This document shows positions 1 through 8,737 of a DNA stretch of 13,191 bases, one piece after another. This DNA is from Funneliformis mosseae (taxonomy: Eukaryota; Glomeromycota; Glomeromycetes; Glomerales; Glomeraceae), in contig CAJVPP010002904.1 in the NCBI GenBank assembly GCA_910592005.1, forward strand, positions 1-13,191, given 5' to 3'. The first letter of the stretch is position 1. Each line of letters starts with the position of its first letter. The notes below the pieces were generated by a model. It saw only the letters and a list, made by a program, of their open reading frames with translations. It did no database searches and had not been told where the DNA came from. The position numbers were made by a program, and so were the translations under genes.

Positions 1-483
1 ATGATCTTTATAGAAGATCTACATGGCAATAAAATTGACTTTCTATCCTACCAATTAAATCTATCTAAAATTTTACCTGTCACACCGGAGTTAGAAGCAG
101 TTGGATACTTATGACCACTACTGTAAGTATAATAATATATTCTTTTTAAGGGTTCTACCTTATAGAGTACAGTTTAATGATCTTTTTGAGTGTAATCATG
201 TGAATTTTTAATATAGACTGAATAAATTTTAATAAGATTTGGTCACTATCAAATTGAGATAACCAAGCTGAATCTTGTAATGTTGATTAATTAGACTGTT
301 AGAATTTGTATGATCTATATAATGTATATCCAATAAATTTTCACAAAAAAACTCTATCATTTTAAACATAAAAGACAAATAAGCATCACATAATCATAAT
401 AAAGATGGATATATTTTATATTGAAATAATTTTTTTAAAAACCATGATTTGGATAGAAAGTTACTTTACTTTGATTTATACAT
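1..483 (-). pseudogene. Unidentified degenerate coding relic, cut by the left edge
   Basis: No family recognised. Reading leftward from the ATG at 481-483, one frame runs through residues such as NFLSKSWFLKKLFQYKIYP, then a TGA at 394-396 where Trp would fit, then MFKMIEFFCENLLDIHYIDH. A frameshift near 270 moves the readable frame to DSAWLSQFDSDQILLKFIQS. Another near 170 moves it to YSSGHKYPTASNSGVTGKIL and on to a TAG at 48-50. After that the frame stays open to the window edge. The mix of Trp, His, Gly and Pro residues argues that this was protein-coding on the minus strand. A further in-frame TAA lies at 466-468. The gene is non-functional as read and its 3' end lies outside the window. 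A clean 37-codon plus-strand frame at 1-114 competes with this reading at the left edge. Confidence 0.45.
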
Positions 484-690
484 TTTTATAAATATTCTGA
501 TTTTTGATTATTTCACTGCGTTATATAGTGTATGTATTAGTATTGTTTATTAATAAAGAACTAATTAATCCTAATATTTAATATTTTACTGCAAGAATGC
601 TTTATTTTTTTAATTTGATGATATATACATTTTAGAATTTACTACAAGTTGTTTAAATTTACTAGTTTAATTTTCAACAAATCACAAATA
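484..690. other. A+T-rich spacer with a CACTGCG motif
   Basis: No gene is visible. The only distinctive element is CACTGCGTTATATAGTG at 514-530. Its first seven bases recur at 4065, 4232 and 5929, and the CACT...AGTG ends form a small imperfect palindrome. The spacer separates the 3' end of the transposase-like relic (stop at 691-693) from the start of the left-edge relic. Both are on the minus strand. Confidence 0.4.
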
Positions 691-3600
691 TTATTGAGTG
701 GTATTAAAATCATGCTTTAATTTTTGTAATTCTAATTTTTTATGTTCAAGTTTCAATTCACGTTCTTTAATTTCTAATTATTAATCTTTTAATAATAATA
801 GACATTCTTCTATTTCAAAATTAATATTATCTTTTGACAAATCAATTATTTTTGTTTTTTTAGTTTTAGGTTGTAATACTTTTATTGAAACCTTAGTTTT
901 TATTTTTTTGATTAGTTTTTTAATAACTTTAATAACTAAAAAATAAATTTATTATATTAATTAAGCAAAATAAAAATATATTATAAGAAATATAATTTCA
1001 CATTATGCATACTATTTTATTTAGAAGATTATTTTTCTCATATTATAATACCTTAGTCCTTTTCAGATTTAAAATTTTATAATTACCTTAAATTTCACAG
1101 GAAACAAAATATCTTTTATCATAATTTTTAGCTCTAATAAAAAAAGAAGAATTATTAATTTATACATTATTATTACACTTTATAATTTTATTATTAACTT
1201 ACTTTAAATAGCTGATTGCAAGAATAATAATTTTCTATTACAGTTTGAATTTGTATGACATAATTCTACTATATTAGTATTATTAGAAGCGTTATTTCAA
1301 ATATCTGGATTTATAAATGAATATACTTTGTTTAGAGAAGAAGCATGCATTTATGATTTTGAATAAAATATAATCAAATTTAAATTTTATAAATGAAGAT
1401 ATATATATATAGTAATTACTTAAATAATTATCAAAATATATAAGTATACTTTTAATTCTTCAAAAATTTGATTAACTCTTTCAATATTATTTGCATTAGA
1501 AAATTTATATATTAATGCTTTAATATCATATGAATATTTATTATTTTTAATATTTTTATAGTAAAATAAAGTTTTTTAAGCAATAAATATAAAATAAATA
1601 TATATATCAAATATATAATAAATAAAATAAATAGTACTTTTACCTATTATAATGAATTCAATAACTTTTAAAAATATACAATAAATGCTCTTTTCAGGTA
1701 AAAGTATTATGGATTTTATGTAAAGCCATTCCTAATCCTTTTGCTTGTACCTGATATAAATCACTTAAAATACATTTTCAACCTTTTTTATGAATATGAA
1801 AATTTGTGGATTACTTCTAATTAACTGATATATACAATCAAAAAATACACTAAACATTCTTTTATAAAAAATTGCATTAGCAATATTTGTAAAAATTCAG
1901 GTATAAGTTAAACCTTTTAAAAAATAAATTAACATTTGAAAAATTTACATTTGAGAAAATTTTAAAATAAATATAATTATTACTTACTTATATTATATTG
2001 TGAATCATAGTTATTAACTTTAAAATATTCTAATTTAATCCAAGTACAAGCCATAACTTCAGAAATACAAATAACCATTATTTGATTATTTGAAAAAGTA
2101 GCTAAATATAAATTGATAATTAAAAATCAAATAAACAAATAACAAAAATTTTTAAATATAAAATAATATAAACCTAATTGCTGAATATAACCAAGATATT
2201 TTTCTTTAAATTTCTATATATTATATATAAGTCTAAGAATACCCTAACCAAAAGGATGATGAGCTTTTTGAACTATTATTATAAGTCTATGTAACTTATC
2301 CATATTATTTAATGAGGCATAAATTTGTGGAAAAAATTCTTTACTAACTTTAATTAGATTATCTTTAATAAATTAATTTAAAATTTATTAATATTTATTA
2401 CTAACTAGAGCTAGATAACTAAAATTAATTTATATATTTAATATAAGTTTTTGAGCTATAATATTTATAAGTTCTTTACTTTGCATTTCAAGCATTTTCT
2501 TTAATTTTTTCATAATATTTAAAAGTACATAATTTAGTAAAAGTAAATAATGCATATAAAGACCTTTTAATATAAGAATAACAAATAGTTTTTTTTTAAA
2601 TCTAATGGTATAATTTTGTAAAATTTGACTTGATAATTTTGTTCAATATTTTTTCTTGATCAATTAGAATGTCAATGTAAAAATCCTTAAATTAATATAA
2701 ATATAAATAAAATAATATGAGTATTAAAATATATAGTAATTTATTAATATATAATTCTTTAATAAAAAATTTTGTTTACCACATATTTTTCTTTTTGTAT
2801 TAAATGAAAGAATAATATTACATGAAATTACATTTCCAATTGATGTAGGTTAAATAAAAATAATTAAAATATTAAATTAATTAGTAATAATAATATTATT
2901 TAGTAATTATTATAAAAGTAATAAAATTAATTACTTACAACTTCACCATTGAATAATTTTCCTAAAAGTAATATTAGATCAATATCATTTTTAAGCCTTT
3001 CAAAATAATGATTACCTTCTTTGCTTTTATCTCACCAATAGTTACAACCTATAAACTATACATCTGTTTCATTAGCTATTTTTTTAGATTTTTTCTGAGA
3101 AACAAATGACCTTTATATTTTTCATTATCAAATGGACAATTTATAGTAATTGTAGCAAGATATTTTCTAGTAAAGAAAAATATTACAGTATTATATTTTA
3201 ATTAAAAATAATTATTAATATTAATTAATAATTATTATGTATACGTCTTAGCTTCTTTAGATTTCTGATCCAATAGTGGTTTATTAGAAGTATGAATAAA
3301 ATCATAATCTATGTCAACTTCTGTATGAATTTTATCTTTAAGATCCTTTCTAAGATATTCACAAACTTTTACACCTTGACATGTATGATTATACTTTTTA
3401 ACATTACATCCTAGAAAAGGATACTATACAGATGTATCACCACCTCCAGAGGGACGTCCTTGAGAATATTGCATCTACAAAAAAGATATATAATTATTAA
3501 ATATTCTTTATAATATTCTAAATTAAAATATAATGTTTAATTCTTACATTATTAAAAGCTGATTCATAACTTTCCCAAGTTTCAATATTATATACTATGG

Positions 3601-3860
3601 CAATTCCTTCTAAAGAAGTTGGTGGATATTCCATTGGTAGTGTAGAATATCTGATCTCACCAATTCTCATTTTCTCTGTCATTAAATTTATTGTTTCATC
3701 TTCTTTATCAAGTATGACCAAATCTTTTTCAATATAAAAATTTATTATTGTTAGTCTTTATATATGTATATTACAGCATGACATGATAATTATTACAATA
3801 ACTAACATTTGGTATTTTCTCCGGTGTAGCATTATCGTCAATAATTTCGATATTATCCAT
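691..3860 (-). pseudogene. Multi-exon relic, probably MULE-like transposase
   Basis: The relic starts at the ATG at 3858-3860 (MDNIEIIDDNATPEKIPN). Small introns at about 3724-3802 and 3475-3547 fit GT-AG ends and keep the frame. Exon 2 reads RIGEIRYSTLPMEYPPTSLEG. Exon 3 begins MQYSQGRPSGGG and has a Cys/His cluster (GCNVKKYNHTCQGVKVCEY), a possible zinc-binding N-terminal region. A TAG interrupts it at 3424-3426. Downstream fragments include GKLFNGEV near 2960, VICISEVMACTW near 2060 and FFDCIYQL near 1830. These are followed by HKKG and AKGLGMAL near 1725, and by NNASNNTNIVELCH near 1260. This order matches DDE transposases of the MULE type and a large Rhizophagus multicopy family, both from memory. 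The 3' end is a Lys/Glu/Leu coiled coil (LEIKERELKLEHKKLELQK) ending at 691-693. Many stops and at least one frameshift (about 3095) make it inactive. The relic itself is secure; the MULE assignment is moderate. Confidence 0.55.
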
Positions 3861-3974
3861 ATTTACAGTATTCTTGAAATATTTCTTGAAATAATTTTAT
3901 AAAGAAATTTAAGATAATATATATGTAAAAATTAAATTCATTATAGAAGATTAAATTTAATTATAATAACAAAA

Positions 3975-4240
3975 CATTATAATAAAATCATTCAACCACG
4001 AAACTACTCATTATATTAAAAATAAATTAATATTATAAAAACACGTCATTATAATAAAATCATTCACTGCGAAACCACTCATTATATTTAATATAGTGAA
4101 AGGGGAAAAAAAAAGTTTATGCATTGCGAAATCACTCATTAAAGTGAATATAGTGAACGGGAAAAAATAAAGTTTATCACTCATTATAGTGAATATAGTG
4201 AATGGGAAAAAAAAAAATTTAACAAATATGTCACTGCGTG
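3975..4240 (+). repeat. Degenerate tandem array with CACTCATTATAGTGAA units
   Basis: Units starting CATTATAATAAAATCATTCA lie at 3975 and 4047 (period 72). The core CACTGCGAAACCACTCATTAT at 4065 recurs as CATTGCGAAATCACTCATTAA at 4122 (period 57). It recurs again as CACTCATTATAGTG at 4178, where about 12 bases have been lost (period 45). The later units contain TATAGTGAA, a G-run and a poly-A stretch of about 10 bases before AGTTTAT. The array ends with another CACTGCG at 4232. CACT...AGTG within each unit makes a small palindrome. This could be a subterminal repeat block of a DNA transposon or a decayed minisatellite. No coding potential is seen. Confidence 0.75.
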
Positions 4241-4353
4241 GTCCGATGATCAGAATCCAAATTCATATGACTGAGCTAAAAAGTGACATGACTGTACTCA
4301 AAAAGATCGTCGGACTGGATATACTCCTTTTCCAACTCACAAATCGCATCTGA
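4228..4353 (+). CDS. Small heptad-repeat (coiled-coil) ORF, 41 aa
   Basis: An uninterrupted frame opens at ATG 4228-4230 with MSLRGPMIRIQIH and closes at TGA 4351-4353. Its middle is built of seven-residue repeats with a Leu/Val at matching positions: MTELKSD, MTVLKKI, then VGLDILL. The two ATGACT units start at 4267 and 4288, exactly 21 bases apart, so the heptad duplication is visible at DNA level too. Its base composition is less A+T-rich than its surroundings. It resembles the 'MK-D-TVLK' heptad stretches I remember from Rhizophagus hypothetical coiled-coil proteins. It may be an exon or a surviving fragment of a longer gene; no splice partner is convincing. No function can be assigned. 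Confidence 0.4.
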   Translation: MSLRGPMIRIQIHMTELKSDMTVLKKIVGLDILLFQLTNRI

Positions 4354-4515
4354 TCATTTAAAGTTTACTCTATATTCGAAAATTTAGATTGTAAAAAATT
4401 TATTTATTTTATATTTAAGCTCATAAAGATGTTAACGCAAATAAATTTTGTTATAGCATTGACGAAATTATATATTAATAATGTAATACATCTTTATGAT
4501 CCTTTCGTGTTACAA
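4354..4515. other. Spacer with no confident gene
   Basis: A+T-rich sequence between the heptad ORF and the minus-strand tyrosinase-like relic. A plus-strand frame beginning at 4429 passes through it. Past 4516 its composition looks like the antisense of a better minus-strand reading, so it is not called. Confidence 0.3.
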
Positions 4516-4680
4516 TTATCTATTAAACGCTTGATCGAAAGGTTCAAATTCAATTCGACTTCCACCTCCGACAGTTATACTGTTAATTCTAATTGCTGCG
4601 GTACATATATCAGGAATTGCAGCCTGATGACGGACCCTTTTGTAAATAAGGGAAAGAAAAAATGTGTTATCTGAAGTTTA
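4516..4680 (-). pseudogene. Coding-like fragment downstream of tyrosinase-like relic
   Basis: On the minus strand a frame stays open for about 54 codons and contains HQAAIPDICTAAIRINSITV, then a GGG turn and IEFEPFDQAFNR before TAA at 4516-4518. The Ala/Val/Gly-rich residue mix and higher G+C look like real protein sequence. The same stretch read on the plus strand gives a Ser/Thr/Asn-rich product that looks like an antisense shadow. It lies just 3' of the hemocyanin/tyrosinase-like relic on the same strand, so it may be a later exon of that gene. I could not match it to a specific tyrosinase segment, and that link is inference from position. Confidence 0.3.
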
Positions 4681-4697
4681 ATAGTTATAAATATATA

Positions 4698-5439
4698 TTA
4701 ATAAAATTTCTCATACCATTGAGGTAGATTATGTTCACATGTGGCAAGTGCTGGGCCATCTCTAAACAAGAAAACGGTATCATGATAATTTATTGCCCCA
4801 TTTGCCGTCAGAAAGTTGATTATTGCATTTCGGTTCTGTCCAGCAACTCCGTTTCGATTATTGGGTGATGCGGGCACGTCATTAAAACCGCCGTTATTCC
4901 ACTGGATTACGAGGGCAGGCATATCGCTAAATTTTTTTGATACTTGAAGAACAAGAATAGCAATGTGAGGGTCTTTGAAGGATTACAGGAAGATCTAAAC
5001 ATATGAAAATACAATATATTAAATAGCGAAGAAATAACTGGTTTGCAACAAATTTTTTTTTATAATACTGATTAGAACTTTATGCAATAAATCATCAAAA
5101 TTTCTAGCGCTCAACATACTTAGGTAAGTTTGGTTACAAATTTTTGCAAGTTGAACAACGTTGTGTTGTTGTACTATAATAAGAATATGGTTATACTTTA
5201 AAAACTGTCGCAAGATTCACAAATTTTACTCGAGGAAAAAATATACCTTTATTGCGAATGTATTCAAAAGGATTTGGCATAATTGGAAAGAAAGAATAAA
5301 AAGAGAAATTGTTTGGGTACATCGGTCTATTGATTCTAATATACTGATGCATGGTTAATAAATCACCCGATGCAACTCCTTTGTTATGACGAAAATACAA
5401 CAAAGGAACATTTAAATTTATCAGAATAATAATAACCAT
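4698..5439 (-). pseudogene. Hemocyanin/tyrosinase N-terminal-domain-like relic
   Basis: The first segment runs from ATG 5437-5439 to TAA 5191-5193. Its N-terminus is weakly hydrophobic and it contains NPFEYIRNKGIFFPRVKF. A frameshift near 5200 leads to HNVVQLAKICNQTYLSM and ARNFDDLLHKV, ending ...TSYFFAI at 5019. After a second break come VILQRP and HIAILVLQ. The last frame continues through MPALVIQWNNGG and NNRNGVAG to LPQWYEKFY and a stop at 4698-4700. The order 'RGI-FPR, FDD-L, F-FAI-V-ILQRP, HIAI-VLQ' matches the all-helical N domain of hemocyanin-type tyrosinases (copper oxidases of phenols), as I remember it from Rhizophagus proteins. The HHWHWH-type copper motif of the next domain is not seen. 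Two frame breaks make it non-functional as read. It has fewer stops than its neighbours, so it is probably a younger relic. Missed introns could explain one break. Confidence 0.45.
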
Positions 5440-6135
5440 TACGATTCTCCAATTTATTAAAACTAATTAAAATATTTTTTATTTATATCATGTTGTACGA
5501 TTGGCTAATCGGGTGGCTTATCGATTTATGATTTGATCTCATCAACAAAAATTAATACTAAATTTAGACATCAATTAATAAAATCAATTGAACTAATTCT
5601 AAAAATAAATTACTCAACGTACGAATGATTTTTATTTTAATAGGAATTAATAGAAAAATTGTTATTTTTTTTCAAAGCCAATATAATTTTTAAGGAGAAT
5701 TAAAAGAAATTTTTTTTTCATTTTAAAATCAACAAAAGTTTTTAGAATCAAGCTTATTATAGTAGCGTGTAGTGTAAAAAACCAGCATACACTTAGTCAA
5801 TTCATATGTTATAAATTAAACAAAGGACTTATCTTTTTCTAATGAAATTTCTAATGAAATATAATCTCCGGATCTAAAAAAAAGAAAAGTTTATATTTGT
5901 GAATGGTCATGGTATTACTTTGTATAATCACTGCGAAGTTGATACTACTGCTTAAAGTCTGCACATAATTTTTTTCGATATCGCAATATCACGATTGCAT
6001 AACTAAATCGGTGTATAACGATTGTTACAAATATAATCGTGAGTTACATATTATTTTTATGGTGACGTATGATACATTTTTTTTTAGGACGTATAATATG
6101 ATTTATTTAATCAAACCAAGTGAAATTCTATATAA
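5440..6135. other. Intergenic stretch with small repeats, no gene seen
   Basis: No credible coding frame on either strand. It holds a GATTGGCTAATC-type palindrome near 5500 and a stem AGTGTA...TACACT with an 11-base loop near 5770-5792. A 12-base unit TTTCTAATGAAA is repeated perfectly at 5836-5847 and 5848-5859, and a CACTGCG motif lies at 5929. From about 5973 to 6075 there are scattered CGATATCGCAATATCACGAT-like and ATCGTGAGTTACAT fragments that look like worn ends of a small inverted-repeat transposon. TCTATATAAAAAAAT just upstream of the LRR frame (6127-6141) resembles a TATA box but may be chance in such A+T-rich DNA. Confidence 0.35.
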
Positions 6136-6654
6136 AAAAATATTCCGCCCAAATGTAAATTGAAGAACACATATCCAAATTTGGAGTATCTAAATTTGGG
6201 TGACACTGAATTGGATCTCAATAAAACCTTTACTTCTAAACCGATAACTGATAAAGGTCTATCTGCAATAGCGCAGTCATGTCATAAATTAGAATATCTA
6301 AATATTTTTTACCGCAGAGAGCGTACTGAAATATCGATTTGTAACATTTATTCTTGCCCAATGCTTCAACATCTTGACCTTAGCTTTTGCAAAATTACTG
6401 ATTTTACTATTGGGCAAATTGCTCTCAATTTAAAATATCTTGATATGGAAGGGTGCGGTAATATTAGAAAAAAAGCATTAGACCAACTTAATTCAAATAT
6501 TCATATTAAGTTTTTTAGGGATAAGATTGTTTCCGATTTTATTGCCACATATAGTGGTTATCTTAGACAGGCCAGTGGCGCTCAGAATATTAATTTTATT
6601 TCCTTCTTAATCAGGAATTATCATAGCATTCTACAGAATGGTGGTACTAGCTAA
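6136..6654 (+). pseudogene. 5'-truncated cysteine-containing LRR protein (F-box/LRR type)
   Basis: The frame is open from 6136 (after an in-frame TAA at 6133) to TAA at 6652-6654. It has no ATG near its beginning; the first possible start-like codon is TTG at 6160. Counting from there, leucine-rich repeats are visible at about residues 8-19 ([12 protein letters not shown]), 29-49 (ITDKGL...CHKLEYLNI), 66-82 ([16 protein letters not shown]) and 91-103 ([13 protein letters not shown]). The C--L--L-L--C-ITD rhythm is that of the cysteine-containing LRRs in SCF F-box proteins of the Grr1/AMN1 kind, which bind substrates for ubiquitination. The non-LRR tail, [15 protein letters not shown] at residues 125-139, recurs in diverged form at 8317. 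The upstream F-box and first repeats are missing, so this is probably a 3' fragment, although it contains no internal stop. Confidence 0.75.
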
Positions 6655-6671
6655 TCCGGAGAAGTGCCTGG

Positions 6672-6730
6672 CTCAGAAGATTTTTTTGCATCCAAATGCG
6701 CCCTGTGCGACAAAAAAAATATAGATTAGA
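6672..6730 (+). repeat. Dispersed module copy R0 (partial)
   Basis: CTCAGAAGATTTTTTTGCAT at 6672, then GTGCGACAAAAAAAATA, resemble the first half of copy R1 at 7437. The CTAGCTAATCCG just upstream, at the LRR stop codon, is shared with the sequence before copy R2. The second half of the module is not recognisable here. Confidence 0.4.
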
Positions 6731-6812
6731 AAATCTGATCTAGATATGGGCACTGGCCGGTACTAGATGGATTTTTGACAAATATTTCATACAATTGTTT
6801 GAGGAGAGACCT

Positions 6813-7370
6813 TTAGAAATAACGGTAGTCCCTCTCCAGTAAAATAAAACATTTTACTCCCCTATCGATGAATTTCTGTATTAATACACTTGAAACATCT
6901 TCTAAGGGACTGTGAAATTCCTCAAACTTTCGGAGATATGCTCTTGCATTTTTATCAGTCTCTTCTACCATTTCTTGATTAGTAAGGCTAACGATATGAA
7001 GTTCTTCCTGAATTGCAATTATATCCTCTTCTAAATATAAAAGCAAATTATATATTTCCCCAATTGATATATCCATAGAAGTTTCGTAAGCTTCTTTGCT
7101 TTGATATTCTACTTCTAAAACGGGATTACCATCAATGTTGAGATTTTCCTGTATTAGTATTAAATCCTTCACCAAATCTAATAATAATTCATAAGAGTCA
7201 GCAAGTATTTTCGCCTTCTTGCTTTAATGGATTGTCATTTGATTTGATTTGCTATTAATACTGAGTTTTTCCTGAATAACTATTATATTCTTCTTCTTAT
7301 ATAAAAACATCTCATATAATTGAGTACATATTTCACTTTGATCAGATTTATTATTAGTATTACTTGTCAT
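6813..7370 (-). pseudogene. Unidentified protein with three internal repeats, one in-frame stop
   Basis: No family recognised. One frame runs from ATG 7368-7370 (MTSNTNNKSDQSEI) to the stop at 6813-6815, 186 codons, with a single internal TAA at 7224-7226 (codon 49). The protein contains the same motif three times: Y-E/N-x-L/F-L ... I-x-I-Q-E-x-L-x-I. The copies are at residues 19-38 (NIIVIQEKLSI), 60-79 (DLILIQENLNI) and 107-126 (DIIAIQEELHI), with periods of 41 and 47 residues. Heptad-like spacing of Leu/Ile suggests amphipathic helices. The C-terminal part (YLRKFEEFH, VSSVLIQKFIDRGVKCF) is unique. The internal TAA would fit an old CAA (Gln); it could alternatively sit in an unrecognised intron. 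A start downstream of it would give about 120 codons. The locus lies between repeat copies R0 and R1 on the opposite strand from most neighbours. Confidence 0.6.
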
Positions 7371-7436
7371 GATTGCTATAATAAGTCAAGATATATTTAA
7401 TGCAAAAAATTTTGAGTTCAGAATACTGATCACCAG

Positions 7437-7560
7437 CTCAGAGATTTTTGCTGAGTCACAAATTATGCGACAGAAAAATAAGTAGATCATCAATCAGGTC
7501 TTATGTGACATATTAATATTTGCATATACTAACCAGTACTTTATTTTTTATTAAATATAA
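7437..7560 (+). repeat. Dispersed module copy R1
   Basis: Best-preserved copy of a module present at least three times. It opens with the hairpin CTCAGAGATTTTTGCTGAG (arms CTCAG/CTGAG), then ATGCGACAGAAAAATAAGTAG, ATCATCAATCAGGTCTTATG and TGACATATTAATATTTGCATA. It ends about 17 bases before the ATG of the gag-like relic at 7577, so it may have served as that gene's 5' flank or promoter. Confidence 0.6.
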
Positions 7561-7576
7561 ATGATCTATTAGCAAA

Positions 7577-8183
7577 ATGTCAGATGACAAGATAGATGAA
7601 GACTATAATGAATTTATCAAAGAATATAGATTGAGATATGAATGGGATAATAAAGGGAATCCTGAATTTATAACAGGAGTGGCAAGACTAGAAAGATCTT
7701 TTTGCTAAATCAAAATCTATTGAAAGACAAAGGCAGTCAGACATTGGAAGGAGAAAACACTTAAATAATTTGTATATAGTCTGACTGATATAAAAATCAA
7801 TACTCTATACATTTACATAATCCAATGCTTTTTACTTTTTACAAATTTTGAGCCTAATAGAATTGCCATATAGTGCTGAGGAACTTTGAAAGAAAATATA
7901 ACCAGATGGTATAGATATAGATAAGATTAAGGTAGAAAATAATGCAGATGATGTTGATAGGTTCTGGTATAGATCATTATTTCAAGGTGAAGACTCAATA
8001 GCGGATTATTATTTGAAGATTAAGAGATATAATAATATTATTAAGTTCTGTAAAAATCATATTATAGAAGTATTTCATAAAGGATTATCACCAAAAAGTT
8101 AAAGGTATATTGTAAGATTTGGATGTTATTATAATCATGATCTTGATTCTAATAAAATAGTAAAAATGCTTATAGTTATGTAA
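7577..8183 (+). pseudogene. Retrotransposon gag-like relic
   Basis: ATG at 7577-7579 opens MSDDKIDEDYNEFIKEYRL, continuing to NPEFITGVARLE near 7690. A one-base frameshift there leads into DLFAKSKSIERQRQSDIGRR. After a gap that may be an intron (about 7770-7850) the text resumes with LPYSAEEL. A TGA (7887-7889) and a TAA (7899-7901) follow, then PDGIDIDKIKVENNADDVDR. The next segment, FWYRSLFQGEDSIADYYLKI, has the spacing of the gag/capsid domain of LTR retrotransposons (a 'QG-SI-DYY-KI' core). It is followed by VFHKGLSP, another TAA (8100-8102) and RYIVRFGCYYNHDLD. In gag domains the 'GL-P' motif comes at this point. The three stops would fit Trp, Gln and Gln. No protease, reverse transcriptase or LTR is visible nearby, so this is either a gag fragment or a domesticated gag-like gene that has since decayed. 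Confidence 0.55.
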
Positions 8184-8316
8184 TTTTTATACTGAATAGG
8201 TTAACAGTTACTTTAAAGGAATATTTGTTTATTGTTTTGATTAAACGTATAATAATTAATAAATTCACTTTTAAAAAAACCAAAATTTTATCCTTATTCA
8301 AGTTGAAAAGGAAAAT

Positions 8317-8460
8317 ATGTCTAATTTTATTACTACATTTAGTGAATATCTTAAACAAGCCAGTAATATTAAGATTTTGATTCAATCTGAGTTCTCTAAT
8401 AATAATTTTATTTTTGCTTTTCTTAATCTGAAATTAATAAGACCCTCTATAATAAAGTGA
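8317..8460 (+). pseudogene. Tail fragment paralogous to the LRR gene
   Basis: A short open frame from ATG 8317-8319 to TGA 8458-8460 begins MSNFITTFSEYLKQAS. This is clearly related to [15 protein letters not shown] in the tail of the LRR protein ending at 6654. The likeness holds at DNA level (ATTTTATT, ACAT-TAGTG, TATCTTA-ACA-GCCAGT). The 3' flank also matches: CTAGCTAATCCG follows both copies. Upstream (8184-8316) the sequence is A+T-rich and no LRR can be read. I take this as the 3' end of a second LRR gene copy whose body is lost, not as a functional 47-residue protein. Confidence 0.5.
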
Positions 8461-8500
8461 TACAATACCAATCTAGCTAATCCGAAGTAATAATCTTCAA

Positions 8501-8608
8501 CTCAAAAGAATTTACTGAGCTATAGATTGTATAACAAAAAAAATAGATGAATCACAAGACAAGTTTGTATGATATATTAATTTTCGTATATATATTCACA
8601 TTTTTATT
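8501..8608 (+). repeat. Dispersed module copy R2
   Basis: Diverged copy: CTCAAAAGAATTTACTGAG, then ATAACAAAAAAAATAGATGA, then GTTTGTATGATATATTAATT and TTCGTATATATATTCA. The order and spacing follow R1 and R3. It comes about 40 bases after the LRR-tail fragment, on the same strand. Confidence 0.6.
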
Positions 8609-8737
8609 TTGCCAGCCATGTTAGTATTATACTAATAAAATAATATTTGAATATAGATAGATTTTTTTGGTAATCAATATTTTTGCATATTTTTTCAATT
8701 AAGAATATGACATAATTTATAAGCAATAAACATAATA

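Noticed and set aside
1..114. Plus-strand frame MIFIEDLHGNKIDFLSYQLN... with a possible donor GTAAGT at 125
   Set aside because: Short and without a continuing exon. The minus strand over the same bases links to a longer coding relic through 483. Not fully excluded.
3975..4240. Tandem array as a CRISPR
   Set aside because: Units vary in length, have no constant repeat with unique spacers, and the context is eukaryotic.
4241..4315. Inverted repeat GTCCGATGATC / GATCGTCGGAC as a terminator or transposon end
   Set aside because: Both arms lie within the small heptad ORF, the loop is over 50 bases, and there is one mismatch in 11; chance or codon use is enough.
4429..4674. Plus-strand frame of 81 codons
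   Set aside because: Over its 3' half the minus strand reads much more like protein (Ala/Val/Gly-rich, higher G+C). The plus reading lacks any motif.
5161..5358. Plus-strand frame of 65 codons
   Set aside because: It is the shadow of the tyrosinase-like minus-strand relic; its Lys/Arg/Trp-rich product has no motif.
8176..8385. Minus-strand frame of 69 codons
   Set aside because: It overlaps the LRR-tail fragment, which has a DNA-level paralogue on the plus strand. The antisense composition is low complexity.
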